64,000 bases of DNA from Rhodocollybia butyracea (taxonomy: Eukaryota; Basidiomycota; Agaricomycetes; Agaricales; Omphalotaceae): NCBI GenBank assembly GCA_015501585.1, contig JADNRY010000017.1, positions 186,001 through 250,000 on the forward strand. Reading direction: 5' to 3'. The first letter of the stretch is position 1, and every line of letters starts with the position of its first letter. A program made the translations under genes and the position numbers. Shown here one piece after another: positions 1 through 12,007 of this stretch. A model generated the notes under the pieces. It was not told the DNA's origin and made no database searches. It worked only from the letters and a program-made list of their open reading frames with translations.

Positions 1-1860
1 TCTTGGGTTCATTCCGAATCCCTTAACGTTGGAGCTTACAAACGACCGGGTTTGTACTGATCCTGTTGCCGCTTTCTTCTTGCTCATGGTCTATATGCAG
101 ATGTACTAGAAATTCCTTGGTTAGATGTACTTGACATCTTCGATGGAATATACCTCAACTGGGACCCTCGAATGTGGTCTTCAAACCTCACTTATCATGC
201 GTATGTGCTGCGTTAGTCTCCAAACGCGTGCTTAACGTTGTGCAGAATGTGGAGAACTAAAACAGACCATAAAGGTTCATCCTTAAATGTCATGCTTTGA
301 TCGTGCTTTGATCAAGTCATATTTTCAGCGCGCATTCACCAAGTTCGCGCCAACCTTCGGAGCACTGGCTCGGAGCAGGGAGAAATATGGGTACTGCTTA
401 CCCGACACATCAACAATACCAGAAAATCAGGAATATTTATTGCCTGCAAAGTCCAAGTTGAGGACGACGAGGCCGACTATCCTTTCGTATCCGATAAACA
501 ACAACAGCTATCTAATAAGGTGCGGCTTATGACGATGTCCTAGGAAATGCAGGACTCAATCCTTACAGGGGACCTATACCAACAGCCCTCATGTTTTAGT
601 ACGTGATTTTGCTCCTCTGGTTGACACATAGGACTCATTAGTGACGAAGATTAGAACGAAAATCACGCCTCTTAATCATTCAGCTTCGTTGTCCATTTTC
701 GCCATGTGTGAAGACCCTTCTGACGATATCGGATTCGATATAACGATCTATGCTCCAACACACCTCGCACTTACTTGGAAGGAAAACCTGCTCAAGTTTC
801 CCTTTACTGAAACGGTTTGTTTTTCAATGATGTATGTGACGACCATTTAAACCGTTTGTTCCAGCAAGAAGGCTCTCTTACAAGCAAAAACTCGGGAGGA
901 AATTCCACTCACCCAAGTTTTATGGTCAACCCACAGTATCATTTACGTATCCACCCCTCCAAACAGTCCAGAACTGGAACTAAAGAACGTAGCACTTTTT
1001 TGGTGGAGACTAATAAGGATCTTCCGATTCAGATTATAATCTGCTGGTCTGAAGGTGAAAGGGTCACCGAGTAAGCATGAAGCTTATACATTCTACAACG
1101 AATAATTTGTTTCGCTTAGACCTTCTCAGAAAAATATTGTAGCGACGTCGGGCAAGTACACTCACGGACTCGCTCAAGTTACCGCCCTGCTTTCGCGTGA
1201 GCTGTCTTTCGTTAACGAGGTGGTAGTCCTTACATTTCTTTCAAGCTGGAAACTACAGTGTTATCATATCGGCATTTGAACCGTACCAAAGCGGACCCTA
1301 TACACTGAACGTGCAAAGCTTCGCCAAGTTTGATATCAAAGCTATTCCTCAGGAAGGAGCAGGAATGTACAGAAAGGCTGCCAAAGGTGCATGGTGAGAT
1401 AAGTCTTTTCCTGGATAGGCCTTTGATTTGACATAATGCAGGGATTCCTCATCGGCTGCAGGAGCGCCTAGTTTTAAACGATACTTTCAAAACCCAATAT
1501 TTGAACTCAACCTTTCGGTCCAATCTCAAATCCAGTAAGGCATACATCTTCGATTTCAAGAAGCGGTTATAATGTGTTCCATGGAATAGGATTCGACTAC
1601 AGCTTATTCGACCATCATCAAGCATCAGTTTGAATGTCACTGTCTATTCAGCTTCAGAAAACCTATCCACTGAAGACCATGTTCTGACTTCCGGCCCATA
1701 CGACGACCCCATCACTGGGGTAGTGACACCTTTGACAACTTTGTCCAAAGGTCGGTACTGGGTTGTCCCTTCGACGTACAATCCGGGAACGCAAGCTGCC
1801 TTCCAATTGATCGTCTTTAGTACGCTCGCCTCTACCGAGCTTGACTTGAGAAGGTCGTAA
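1..1860 (+). CDS. RIM13: palB/RIM13-type calpain-like cysteine protease, 3' part only
   Basis: This is the C-terminal part of a calpain-like protease of the PalB/Rim13 family, which in fungi cleaves the PacC/Rim101 transcription factor in ambient-pH signalling at endosomal ESCRT sites. The catalytic Cys/His/Asn core must lie left of the window. What is visible are family hallmarks spread over several short exons: YLNWDPRMW near 150-180, IWVLLTRH at 385-408, a TYTNSPHVLVR segment near 575-605, NPQYHLRI near 930, and a C2-like GRYWVVPSTYNPG segment near 1760-1790 followed by the stop at 1858-1860. Exons alternate with introns of about 45-60 nt, for example one starting GTATGT near 199. The assignment rests on recognised domain-III and C-terminal motifs; exact splice sites are not resolved. 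It converges on RIT1 with only 13 bp between stop codons. Confidence 0.85.
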
Positions 1861-1873
1861 AAGTGCAATTATT

Positions 1874-3702
1874 TCATTTGGTCGTATGAAGGAATGAGTT
1901 AGGAGTTAAGAGGAACTCGTTCACTCTCTTGAGAGTGTTCCGTGAGGGATTGGCTTCTGGTCTTTCGGATATTATCCATTCTAGACGCATTCGGATGCTT
2001 TGCTTATCTACAAGTTCATTAGCTAAGGAATTCGCCGAAATAGAATGCATACCAGCCATTATATCTGAGTCGGTTTCTGCAAAGTTACCTTCATCATCAA
2101 AGAACCTTTGCAGCGCTGCAATCGCCACTCCAACACTCATATCCTTTCCGGTATCGCAACCTATGCACACCCGCATCCCCATGCATAGATGCTTTCGGAT
2201 AAAACTCATTGACCTGGGGAGAACGACTTGTAGGAAATGAACCTGTCCTTTCTTCCCTGCCAATGTCGCAATGTGAAGGTCGCATTCTTTTGAACATTCC
2301 TCTTTGCATGAGATAACGAGTAATGCTACATCGTCCAAACCTTCCTTGGCCATAACCGACAATTTGCCTTGAGGGTCCACAATCAACTCTGAAGTAGAGC
2401 ATACCATCAATCGTCCACGAACCCTACCAATGGCAGAAGGGCAACGAGCAACATTTTCCTGCTGAGAGCTAGCAGCAACACATGACGCGACCACTGTTTC
2501 CAGATCAGATCGATCGGCGGACAAGAGTCGTTCGCGATTTCGCCAAAAGATGTCTGGAGTTAAGCCCTGGACAGCACATGGATCAAACCATTCAAAAGCA
2601 TCAAGATATTCCTTACCATTCCCCATAACTCGTGGTCGTCTCCAGAGCCTTGGATATAGACGAAACCTCCAGTACGGCGATCGAATCCCTCTTTGACTTG
2701 TTGGGAAGCAGATACACAGATTATTGGTAGAAAAATTCTCTTATTTGCAGAAAATTTGGGGAAAGACGACGAGGATGGGGTTATCCAGATCTAGAAATGT
2801 GCGATTAGCTTGATCCGTCGACAGCATCTAGTGCTCACTTACAGGTCGCAGAGGTAGTGTTAGATTTGGAAGAACATAGGATGATTCCTACATGACCGAC
2901 ATTAGTGGAATGCAATCATCTGAACAGCAAAGAGTTACGTTCAGAGCCTTTGCCCATTCATCTAGTAAAGGCACAATCTGTGAGTGCTCTTGGCTGCTCA
3001 CAGTGCCTGGAGGTGTATGCAGAGAGATGTCCCAATCCTCACGAGGCGTTTGTGGATGTCGTAACAGCAGCGCACGATTAACAACAGCGCACCAAACTTG
3101 AAGCAGTTTAACCTCAGCTCAAACTCAACCGTTAACTTTGCTCACTAGGGACGGTCTTTGATAAAGCATCCGGCATACGTTTTCCGGATCGCGTAGAGTC
3201 CACTAAAACTAACCTTTGGGAAATGAAAACGACATTCGGTGGACGTTAATATATCATACCCTGCATAGTTTTCGTTTAATAGATGCAGATTTGGCCTGCG
3301 CAGGTTGAAACTCCAGTTTTGACAATGCCCTGTTGCGTAGATTAAACATATTTCTGAAAAATGTGAAGATGGGGTTACCATCTGTCGACTTGAAGTAGGC
3401 AGGATGGGAGGAAACCTGTGGAATGCGTTATGAGTTGGATCTGCATATCACCGTGTCCAAAATTCATACCAGTGAGGGGTCCGTATACCATGCACCACAT
3501 CTGAGGTTTGCTGGCCCAGTAATTAGAACTCGTTCGGGGTACTGTCGTAGAAACCGTGCGTACGGAGAAGAGGAAAGTGGGGATATGAGGCGTGCACTTC
3601 ATCGACAAACATGATATCTTCTTCTACGGATTTCAAACGATTGTAGATGTCCAAAGATTCTTTTCGAATCTGTGCAAAAGCTTCGTTGCGGTTCATCATC
3701 AT
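1874..3702 (-). CDS. RIT1: tRNA A64-2'-O-ribosylphosphate transferase
   Basis: Rit1 adds a phosphoribosyl group to A64 of cytosolic initiator tRNA-Met, so that it is used only for initiation. The N-terminus reads RKESLDIYNRLKSVEEDI and is followed across short introns by segments typical of the family: LRCGAWYTDP, a KSTDGHT..NWSFNLRRPNLHLL stretch, and a CAVVNRALLL element. The last exon carries the DUSP-like domain with CIGCDTGKDMSVGVAIAAL, a P-loop-like cysteine signature, then RMRLEWIISERPEANPSR near the end. All family blocks are present in order, so the gene looks intact. The start is the first of three consecutive ATG codons at 3702; the open frame further upstream has no ATG. The gene is transcribed away from the lectin gene and converges on the calpain gene. 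Confidence 0.92.
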
Positions 3703-3767
3703 GATTGATTTTCTAGGCCACGTGGTTTGACTGCTTTCATTCTTGGCTGGCAACCTATATCTTCATA
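3703..3767. promoter_or_regulatory. very short shared promoter between RIT1 and lectin gene
   Basis: Only 65 bp separate the divergent start codons of RIT1 (minus) and the cargo lectin (plus). Both starts are supported by conserved N-terminal protein sequence, so transcription of each gene probably begins within or close to the other gene's 5' end. No TATA box was recognised. Confidence 0.5.
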
Positions 3768-5345
3768 ATGTCCATTTGGCCTTCTTTTCTGGCCTTTTTA
3801 CTACTCATAGGGCATGCGCAGGCTGCTGCTGATACTGTTTTAACAAAAATAGGCAACCAGACAATTGAGAGGGTTTGTTCATTTACCAAGAGCTTTGTAC
3901 TCAACTCTGACGTGCTCAATAGACAGTACAACTCCGGACACACTCGCTATTTGCTCCTTATATCGATCAAGACCTGCAGAATAGATGGTGGGATTTTGGT
4001 GCTGACTCCTATGTGGTACGTTCGCCCAGTGTCGGCTGATGTTCGTAGCTTAATAGCTCATACTTAGAACACGAACAAACACATTCGCCTAACGCGAAAT
4101 CGCCCTTCGCAAATGGTTTGCCTAGAAAGAATTCACTTCAAGCTCAAATTGCTAAAGATCTTATGGTTAGGGCTGGTTATGGTCTCGTCTTCCATTAACT
4201 TCGCAAAACTTTGTTATAGAAGTGGAATTCAAGGTACGTTGCGAACCCTGCCTATTGCGCTTATCAAGGACATAATCACATACTTCCTACAGATTTCTGG
4301 GGATAGTGGCCATTTATTCGGAGATGGTATGGCTGTATGGTTAACGACAGAGCGCGCACAACCGGGTCCAGTATTTGGAAGCAAAAGTTTGTCCCTATAT
4401 GGCCTCACCATTCATGATTTCCACTCACTACGCGTTAAACAGACGAATTTACGGGGTTGGGCTTATTTTTGGACACGTACGAACCCTCTTCTTAGGAGTA
4501 ACTAATGCTAGTGCTGAACGAACCGACACAGCTATGCCAACGCCCGACACACATTTGCCTTTCCTCGGGTGGCAGCTTTCCTAGGAGATGGAAAGATGAC
4601 ATACAACTTCGGTAATGACGGAGATGGCCAGGAAATTGGAGCCTGCTCAGTACGTCTCCCTGTCAACTCCATCTTTTGACTTTTTAACCTTTTTAATCAT
4701 AGGCCAACTATCGCCGAACCAATATTGCAACCAAGTTGAGGATAACATATGTTAAAGACACCTTCTTAGACGTATGTTCTCTTAATACTTTACGCCATTC
4801 TCTATTAACATCTCGATAGGTCAAGGTCCAATATCAAGCTTGTGAGTTCTTCAACAGATAACATTACTGCATTGGCACATCTAACTTGTGAATCAGGGGA
4901 CGAATGGGCCGATTGTTTCTACGCCGAAGGCGTTTCCCTGCCTCAAAGTCCTTTCCTAGGCTTTTCAGCCATGACTGGAGACGTTTCCGATGCTCATGAG
5001 TGTGTCTCTTTCCTTTTATCATCTTCCATTGTTGTTCAATAACCCCACCACGCTAGTGTCATCGCTGTAACGACCTATTCTGCCATAACCAGCGATGCTA
5101 TCGCCGGGACCTCTAAAGGCGCATCTGGCAAAAAGATACCAGGAGCCCCTTCTACATGGACGGGTTTGTTCTTCAAACTTTTCTTGTTCGCAGGTGTTTG
5201 TGTAGGTGGGTATTATGGCTGGATGGAATATCAGCGTCGGAATAAGTACGGTGGCCACGGAGGTGGGATTCCCAATTTTGGCGGGATGTCGATGGGTGGA
5301 GGGAATGGGTTTGGTTCGATGTATTCAGATCCGAAACGTTTTTAA
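3768..5345 (+). CDS. ERGIC-53/VIP36-like L-type cargo lectin
   Basis: This is a type I membrane lectin of the early secretory pathway that carries glycoproteins between ER and Golgi. An N-terminal signal peptide (MSIWPSFLAFLLLIGHAQA) is followed by the leguminous-type lectin domain assembled from several exons: WWDFGADSYV, NKHIRLTRNRPSQM, GWLWSRLPLT, SGDSGHLFGDGMAVWLT, ERAQPGPVFGS, FPRVAAFLGDGKM, GDGQEIGACS and ITYVKDTFLDVKVQYQ. A single C-terminal transmembrane segment (KLFLFAGVCVGGYYGWM) leads to a short cytosolic tail rich in Gly and Arg that ends DPKRF. Introns are about 50-60 nt. The domain order matches full-length family members, so the gene appears complete. Which Emp46/47 or VIP36 subgroup it belongs to cannot be decided by eye. 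It is divergent from RIT1. Confidence 0.93.
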
Positions 5346-5836
5346 ATCGCTTAATTTATACTGTATTGGCATCTGCTATTATCTGCTTATTCTGAGAATA
5401 TTTTCACAAAAACCTAAACAAATGAGATAAGTATTATAACAACTACAAAGGTATCAGTACAAGTTTATTGGGACAAAACTGTATATAAGATGGTACGTAT
5501 AGGACATCTACTTGCAGGATATAAGAAGGGAATACTACACTACTGAGACTAATGCTACGTGAAATATGTTGAGATATGCATATGCAAAAAAACGATGAGG
5601 ACAGGCACAACAGCGCCATGCCAAAGGTGACTATGCAGCAAGGACAACGTGGACGTGGACGAGGATAACTAGTAACACACATGAGAGATAAGAAGGGAAA
5701 ATACTACTGCTACGATGGGTAAGTAAGGACTACACTACAAAGGGATCCTGGTGCAAGAGATGGGATGTAACTACTGAGCAAAACCAAAGAAAAAAGCAAA
5801 CGAAGAAACGTAGAACAGAAGAAAATTATTGATATC
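5346..5836. other. convergent 3' intergenic spacer
   Basis: About 490 bp lie between the 3' ends of the lectin and transportin genes. The stretch is AT-rich with imperfect repeats of an AAGAAGGGAA(A)ATACTAC motif near 5523 and 5690. No gene was recognised; small open frames here have no coding character. Confidence 0.5.
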
Positions 5837-8800
5837 CTAAACGCCATATCGAGTCGCGAGCCGCTCCTGAATGACAGGGGGAAAAGCTGCAACTTGCGCG
5901 GCCCAGCCGGCTTCGTCATGCTGCTTGAAGCCTTGTAGAAGCGTTGTGAACATGTTGTTTAATTCCGGAGATGGTTGGTTCCATCGAACAATCGAGTTAC
6001 AAAACCACAACAAACTCTGAAAGCAGATGACAATGAGAAGATATGATATAGATGAGTGTGAACTGACCTTGGCAATACCAGCGGGATTGACTTGTACCAT
6101 GGTACACAAGCCACGGAAAGCCGAGTCCTTCTCTTCATTGTCGCGGATCTCATACAGCGCCTGACACCAAGCCTGAGCGAACTCCGGAAGGTGAGGAGCG
6201 ACGAGATTGGGATGCATGAGACCGATTCGGCCTATTGAAACAGCGGCATTCTCGTGCAAGCTCCGGGGAGCTTTGGGATGGAGGAGAATAGGGATTAACC
6301 GTGAAATTAACGAGGGAACCCATTGTTGGAACTCGGGATCATCTGGAAGAATGTATTGAGAATCAAACTGGGATACAATGTGAAAAACGTACCCCGTCCG
6401 TACCGCAGCGCAACTTCGCCAACAGACCAGGCTGCATTGTTTGAGGCGCTAACAAATTCAACCTTTGGTTCTGGATCGAGCTGTAGAATCAGTTCAGCCA
6501 TGATGCCAGGCATGTGAGGCTTGAGAATTGGAAAGCAAGCCATGGCCATATCTCCAACAAGCGCATATGCAGATTGCCTAACGGCAGCTTGAGGATGCTT
6601 AAGGCAAATTGTTAGCAGAGTCAGTAAATTTGGCTGACTCTGACTAATCAAGCCCTCGAGCGCCATGCCCAGACCTTGCGTGAGCCCCGAAAGAAGGTCT
6701 AACGCAACCACCAGGAAAGACTTGTCTGGTTCATCAAGATCTGGGTTTTGTTGGAATTGTTGATATTGGAGAAGCGAAGTGTGGATGATGGAGCAGCATC
6801 TTTCGAAAACAGGTGGTGCATATGGTAGGAATGCTTGGCCCATAGCGATTGTGACAGAAGCAAGGCACTACATGAAAGAAAGGTCAATTAAATTCTGTTG
6901 AATTATGAATGATAAGCCGAACCTCGAGTAGTGGTATCAGATCAACATCATCGTCCTTCAATTTCGCCCAACGATTGGTGAGCGGAGGCATGAGAATTTC
7001 GACGTAGGTGGGATTGGACAGCTCACGTCCAACGGCGTCTGCCAATGTTCCAACAGCATCGTAGAGGATCAACATATTCTTGTGCTGATACTTTTCAAAA
7101 GCAAAGACCAAATTACGAAGTACCGGCTCAAGATACGGTGCAAGTTCCATGCCAGCATCTTCTTCCAAAGTGGCAAATGCACTACACCCAGCTTCTTGAA
7201 CTCGTTTGTTGTTGTCGAGGACCATGCGCAAGAGCTAAAACTCAAAAACATCAATGAAAGAATATTGCTCAGCCTTGTAATCGGACTTACCCCTTCCATC
7301 GTCGGTATGAAGTATTTTTGTTTGTGCTCATCCGAGATTGGTTGGGTTGTCCAACTAGCGTAACGCCCAAGTGTCCAGCAAGTGATAGACCTAACAAGGG
7401 GCTGGACATGTCTAATAAGTGCACATTACTAGGGAAAAGGGCATTCAATTTACCTTTGAATCGTTCAGTGTATTGATGAGATAGGGTACGAGGGTTGGCA
7501 AATGAGGTTCGATTGCTTCGATGCACCCTGGAACTGACATGTAAGTCAATGAAATATTGAAAAGAACGCACACTTACCCTCTGCCATTGCACCAAGGGCA
7601 AGAATTCCGCTTTCCCTCTGCAACCAGTCATTGCTCCACAGCTTATCCTTCAATGGAGCAAGTAACACATTGAGTAAATCCCCACTGAACCGAACAGCCA
7701 GGACATCTAACGCTGCAGCGGCGCACTTTCGAAGATTCCATTCGGTTGACATCTCATCCACAAATTCATCATCATCCAGAAAATCATCATCGTCATCCGA
7801 ATCGATGGTCTCTTCTCCGTAAGCCCCGATGCGAGGTTTTGGTGCCTCTGCTGGGGCCTCACCATTTGCATCTCGGTCAAATCCGTGCGATTTGGCCCCG
7901 TAATGACGAGGCTTGATGTCGGTCTCCTTATCGGGAACAGCAGCATCTTCTGCATCACCTTCCAGCCACAGTAGATCATCCTCACCATAGATCATACAAT
8001 CCAGGAGAACGGGGGCCACTTTGTTGAGCAGAGGTTGCAGGTATGGAGCTAATTCAACATCCTCAGCGAATGTGAGCCAGAATTCACATGCTTCAAGTGC
8101 AACATTTTCGTTCTTGTCCTTCGTCGAGTAAAGCATGTACTCGGCCACATGCTCCATCTCAGGCATGAGCTTTTCGGGACGAGCGGCGAGCAATAAGACG
8201 AGTGCCTGACAAACATGACGGCGAACTGAAGGATCTTCGTCAGAAGCTCGTCGGAAAAGGCAGGCGATGAAAGAGTCGATATGAATAAACAAAGACTGGC
8301 AATTGACCGGGACGAAATATGAGAGGCAAGCGACCGCATGCGACCTCATCTTGGATGAAGTATGGTCTGCAAGGGAAAGGAACTTGGGAATCATAAAGTC
8401 AAGAGGGCGAGTGCCACCGATTTCTACATCCAGCTTTCGCGGATAATCTTCGCATGCTTTCTCAAGAACATTAAACGCAGCCTACTGAATAGTTTAGAAA
8501 TATCATCGAAAGTTTATCGCTTTCACGTACCTCTTGCTTATCCAAATCTGTCAAATCTAGCATATTCACGAGCTGAGAAAGACACTCGGGCCAATTTCTG
8601 GGTTCAAGAACACCGAGGAAGGACACAATATCCTGACCAGCAGCATTTCGTATCATCACGGACTCGTCACCAAAAGCACGCAAGACAGCTGCTTTCACGT
8701 ACTGTGCCACTTCAGGCGATGAACTAAGGATGAGTCGTGCATTATTTTTAAGCAGATATCCAGCAATTGTTCGAATCCGTTCTTCTTCTTGGGGCATCGC

Positions 8801-9014
8801 AGTCAAGATATGCGCCAAATAAGCAATATAGTCCGGTACACGAGTGAAGCTATTGAGTTTCTGGAAAATGGACCGTTTATCAGTAAAATTTCTCTCAGAG
8901 AACTGGTACGTTTACTTGAGTTATATTGCGCTGGACAGTAACATTCATGTCCGTCGATTCATGAATGGTCGTCAAGATTTCCTGCAGTCCTGCAGGTTGA
9001 GGGTTCCAAGCCAT
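5837..9014 (-). CDS. KAP104: transportin / karyopherin beta-2 nuclear import receptor
   Basis: This importin-beta family HEAT-repeat protein imports PY-NLS cargo, such as RNA-binding proteins, through nuclear pores. The start codon at 9014 begins [20 protein letters not shown], matching the family N-terminus. HEAT repeats follow across about ten exons, including a segment with [10 protein letters not shown], one with [14 protein letters not shown], and [20 protein letters not shown]. The acidic loop characteristic of transportin ([19 protein letters not shown]) sits between helices of the central repeats and is followed by [17 protein letters not shown]. The C-terminal half holds [17 protein letters not shown] and [14 protein letters not shown], and ends ATRYGV. 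The acidic loop, which triggers Ran-dependent cargo release, distinguishes it from importin beta-1. Roughly 900 residues, complete. Confidence 0.93.
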
Positions 9015-9631
9015 TGTGTCAAAACGCGTGAAGAGAGAAAATGAAACTGAACGAAAGGTAAAAGGAAAGAGTCGTTGGAACTGATGTGACTTCAATCACC
9101 CATGTAACGCGTCACCGATCTGTCACTGATCGTTACATTTGTACATTTGTTTGACTCATGTGATTGCTCCCGTAGACTCAGTTTAAGTTGAAAACCGGTC
9201 GTGAACTTCTGAGGGTACATACATATTGGTTTTGAACAAAAATCATGATAGATAGAAGGAAGATGTAAGCTTTTGAACACAAATCATCCTGATGGGATTC
9301 ATGGGAAACCGCCATAAAGTGAGTACTTATAGAGAACTCCTGATACCACTGATGGCCGTCATGCCCAGGACAACAAACACCGTTTCAGTCTTTCAAAGAT
9401 ACCATTTTCCCACTCTTAGCTTCGAGCCAGAAAGATAGTTTTAAATACATAAGTAAACCAAAGAATCGAGTTATGGACGTAAATGTATCACGGATGGTTT
9501 TCTATCAGCAACTGGATCGACTGGGCTAACCATTAACGTTGACTGAGTCTAGATCCTATGCCCTCGCCGATATATCAGATCTGCTGGCGATGTCGAAATT
9601 TTCTGGGGAACGATTTTAAGATTTCAAACGT
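9015..9631. other. intergenic: KAP104 promoter side
   Basis: About 617 bp lie between the KAP104 start and the 3' end of the MFS gene. No coding segment was recognised. A near-palindromic GTCACCGATCTGTCACTGATC repeat-like stretch at about 9110-9131 is the only visible structure. Confidence 0.4.
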
Positions 9632-11406
9632 TCAATAGGCAGCGCCCAGCGAGCTGATGAACAATGTGGTTCCCGAAAAGAGTATCAAGGGGCCTGACGA
9701 CATCAGAAACATATCCTGCCCAGAGAAACGCTGAATAATAACTGACCATAGCCTTCCAATCCATATACCAGCGAAGTTTTCCCAGTTAAGACCCATGGAT
9801 GATTAAGACTAGTCGATATTGGAGATGAAAGAACGTTGCCTATCCCTCGACCTATCGATGAGGGTCACTTGTTAGGTACACTAGCACTGGCTTAAAAATG
9901 CCCACCGGCCAAAAATATCGATAACAAAACTGGCCAAAGGCTGGGTTCATCCTCTACAGTTGCAGATGCAAACCTTGAATACTGTACAGCCCAGCCCGGG
10001 GCGAGAAATCCATATGTCAACGCAAAAATCGTATATGAAGGCAGAGTGGGTGACAAGCCCCATAGAAGGAATACTGTCAACGCAGATCCCAATGAAGAAA
10101 TAATCATAGAGAGACGAAGATTGTGGTCGGAGAGCCAGCCGATAAAAATCATCCCAAATGCAGAAGCAGCATTCAATAAGGATACACCCATCGTTCCCTC
10201 TGCTGAGCTCAAATGGAGAGACGAAGCAAAAATCGGGAGATAAAGATAAGGTATAAAATTACCCAGACCTTGAGTAATGTTGGCAGCGAATAAGATCCAA
10301 AAAGCTGGCGCATGAAGGAACCGGGTACTGATTTTTGGTTGTGAGAATGCTCTTGCTACGGGGAGGCGAGGCTTGAGATATAGGAAACATGGCGCGATGA
10401 ATATGGCCAAGGTTATAGCCTATGTACGAGACTTGAAACTGACCTTGAGGACTAGTCAAGTAGGAAAAGCTTACAAGTGCAAGCAAAGTGATTTTCTGAC
10501 CGAACTTGGCCAGTAAGGCTTGGATAATGAATGGCGCCACTGTACCCCCAGCACCTAATTCAAGTCAGCAAAACTGGGCCTGATTGAATCTGGAGAACCC
10601 AAACGAACTGGCGCCTGAAAATAAAATTCCGTTTGCCTGCTCATTCAATGTGAAATTGAAAAATATTCAATATTCCGATGACTATGACGAACCAAACCTC
10701 TTCTGTCTGAGAACCACTCAAACAACCAGGTCATCATGGGAAAGTAGAGAAGGCCTGCAGGGAATTAAGCATAACGTTTTGGATGATGGACAGATCAGAC
10801 ACGCACTTCCCCCGACACTGAATATGACGCCTTGCGTCAATATCAACTCTCCTGCACTTCTTGCAAAGGCAGCACCGATTAGTCCACCGATAGACATAAT
10901 GTATCCCACGAGCATCACAACTACTTTCCGACGCGGGTATCGATTCAACACGGGAAGCAAGAAGAGCGAGGAAATATACAATATTCCAGTACTAAGCGTC
11001 CCAACGAGGGTGAGGAGGGTCAGTGAGCTATGTTTAATGGTTGGTGAGGTGACACTGTAATAGTCGAGGAAAACTCCATAAGAGAATGGAAGCCCCCTGA
11101 AAGGTCAGCTTTTTTCTTTATCTTGCATACAGTAGAGAAGTATACAACACCAGAGAAATAAATCGAGAACCCAAGCAGCGCCTAAGAACGCAAATGCATG
11201 AAAACCAGTATCCTACGAGGTACGTAACAAAGTTAAATCGAATTAGAGTTTAGACAAGTATAATACTGTACCACAGGATGAATCACGGTGTTTAAGTTGA
11301 CATCAGTGTCAGTGTCGACTTCGATAGCTTCGATAGATGCTACTTGGTTAGCCTGCCTCTTGAATGTGTTTCGCAAGCTGATAGTACTGTCATGGTTTTC
11401 CGCCAT
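9632..11406 (-). CDS. MFS transporter, monocarboxylate/riboflavin-transporter-like
   Basis: This is a 12-TM major facilitator of the fungal MCT-like group (relatives of Mch-type monocarboxylate or riboflavin carriers); the substrate is unknown. The hydrophilic N-terminus MAENHDSTISLRNTFKRQAN starts at 11406. TM segments follow in exons separated by short introns: GLPFSYGVFLDYYSV, the inter-TM loop NRYPRRKVVVMLVGY, IGGLIGAAFA, then a C-terminal half with ITQGLGNFIPYLYLPIFA and FGMIFIGWLSD. The typical RGIGNVLSSPIS motif becomes readable after a small intron that interrupts the frame at about 9892 (GTGGGC..ATAG). A further 38-nt intron gives a last TM segment, FSGTTLFISSLGAAY, and a stop at 9632. 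If these introns are not removed, the protein would end at 9892 without the last TMs. Confidence 0.82.
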
Positions 11407-12007
11407 TCTGCCAGTCCAGTCAGATCGGTGCTGTCAGACAAGGGTTTGAGTTAAGTTAAAATTGTGGATTTAAAACCACAGTTGAGCGTTGCACTGGGAC
11501 GAGAACGTTGGCAAAGAGTAAAGGTTTAAACGGCCGTCGGCCACGCATTGGCCACGCTCGAGCGTACACCGTCGATCCATGACCAACCTAAGCAGGTGAT
11601 CGTCTGAACTAAAAGAAGCGCCTGCCGTTGCTTTCAATGCTGGAATTGATGATGCTCTTTTCCTGACTTCAAGTTTTCCAAGTTCTAATAGGTTGAATCG
11701 CAACAACTTCTGTACCAGGTAAAGAATGGTAGCGTGTATAATTCTGGACACGTATAATTGTATGACCGTTTCCTATCTCGCAGCTCAAAAGTTGACACTA
11801 TGATTTGTCCATTCCACCCTCCAAGCACCTGCCACAAATACAGCAGTTATTCTCGGGGATCCGTCTGGATCCGTAAATCTGTCCGGATACAATTGCGCGA
11901 AAGAAACAGGCCGAGCTTGCGCGCGATTTCACATGTCTAAGTCCGCACGACTTTAGGAGCTAATTACCGTATTTCCACTTTCGAATTCTCTCCACTTCAC
12001 CACCACA
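11407..12007. promoter_or_regulatory. divergent intergenic region of MFS and SFC1 genes
   Basis: About 600 bp between two divergent start codons. It contains a CCG-rich direct repeat (see 11857-11889) and a pyrimidine-rich stretch just before the SFC1 start. An open frame at 11470-11751 lacks codon character and homology and is not annotated. Confidence 0.45.
11857..11889. repeat. GGATCCGT direct repeat with CCG triplets
   Basis: Two copies of GGATCCGT ten bases apart are followed by GTCCGGAT, giving CCG triplets at 11861, 11871 and 11883. CCG/CGG triplets are the half-sites of Zn2Cys6 regulators. In yeasts and Aspergillus, SFC1/ACR1-type genes are controlled by such factors (Cat8/FacB class), so a regulatory role here is plausible but inferred. 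Confidence 0.3.

Noticed and set aside
5837..9014. Importin beta-1
   Set aside because: The long acidic loop before [14 protein letters not shown] and the C-terminal sequence fit transportin (karyopherin beta-2).
11470..11751. 93-codon open frame on the minus strand in the divergent promoter
   Set aside because: Lies in the shared upstream region of the MFS and SFC1 genes and has no family features.
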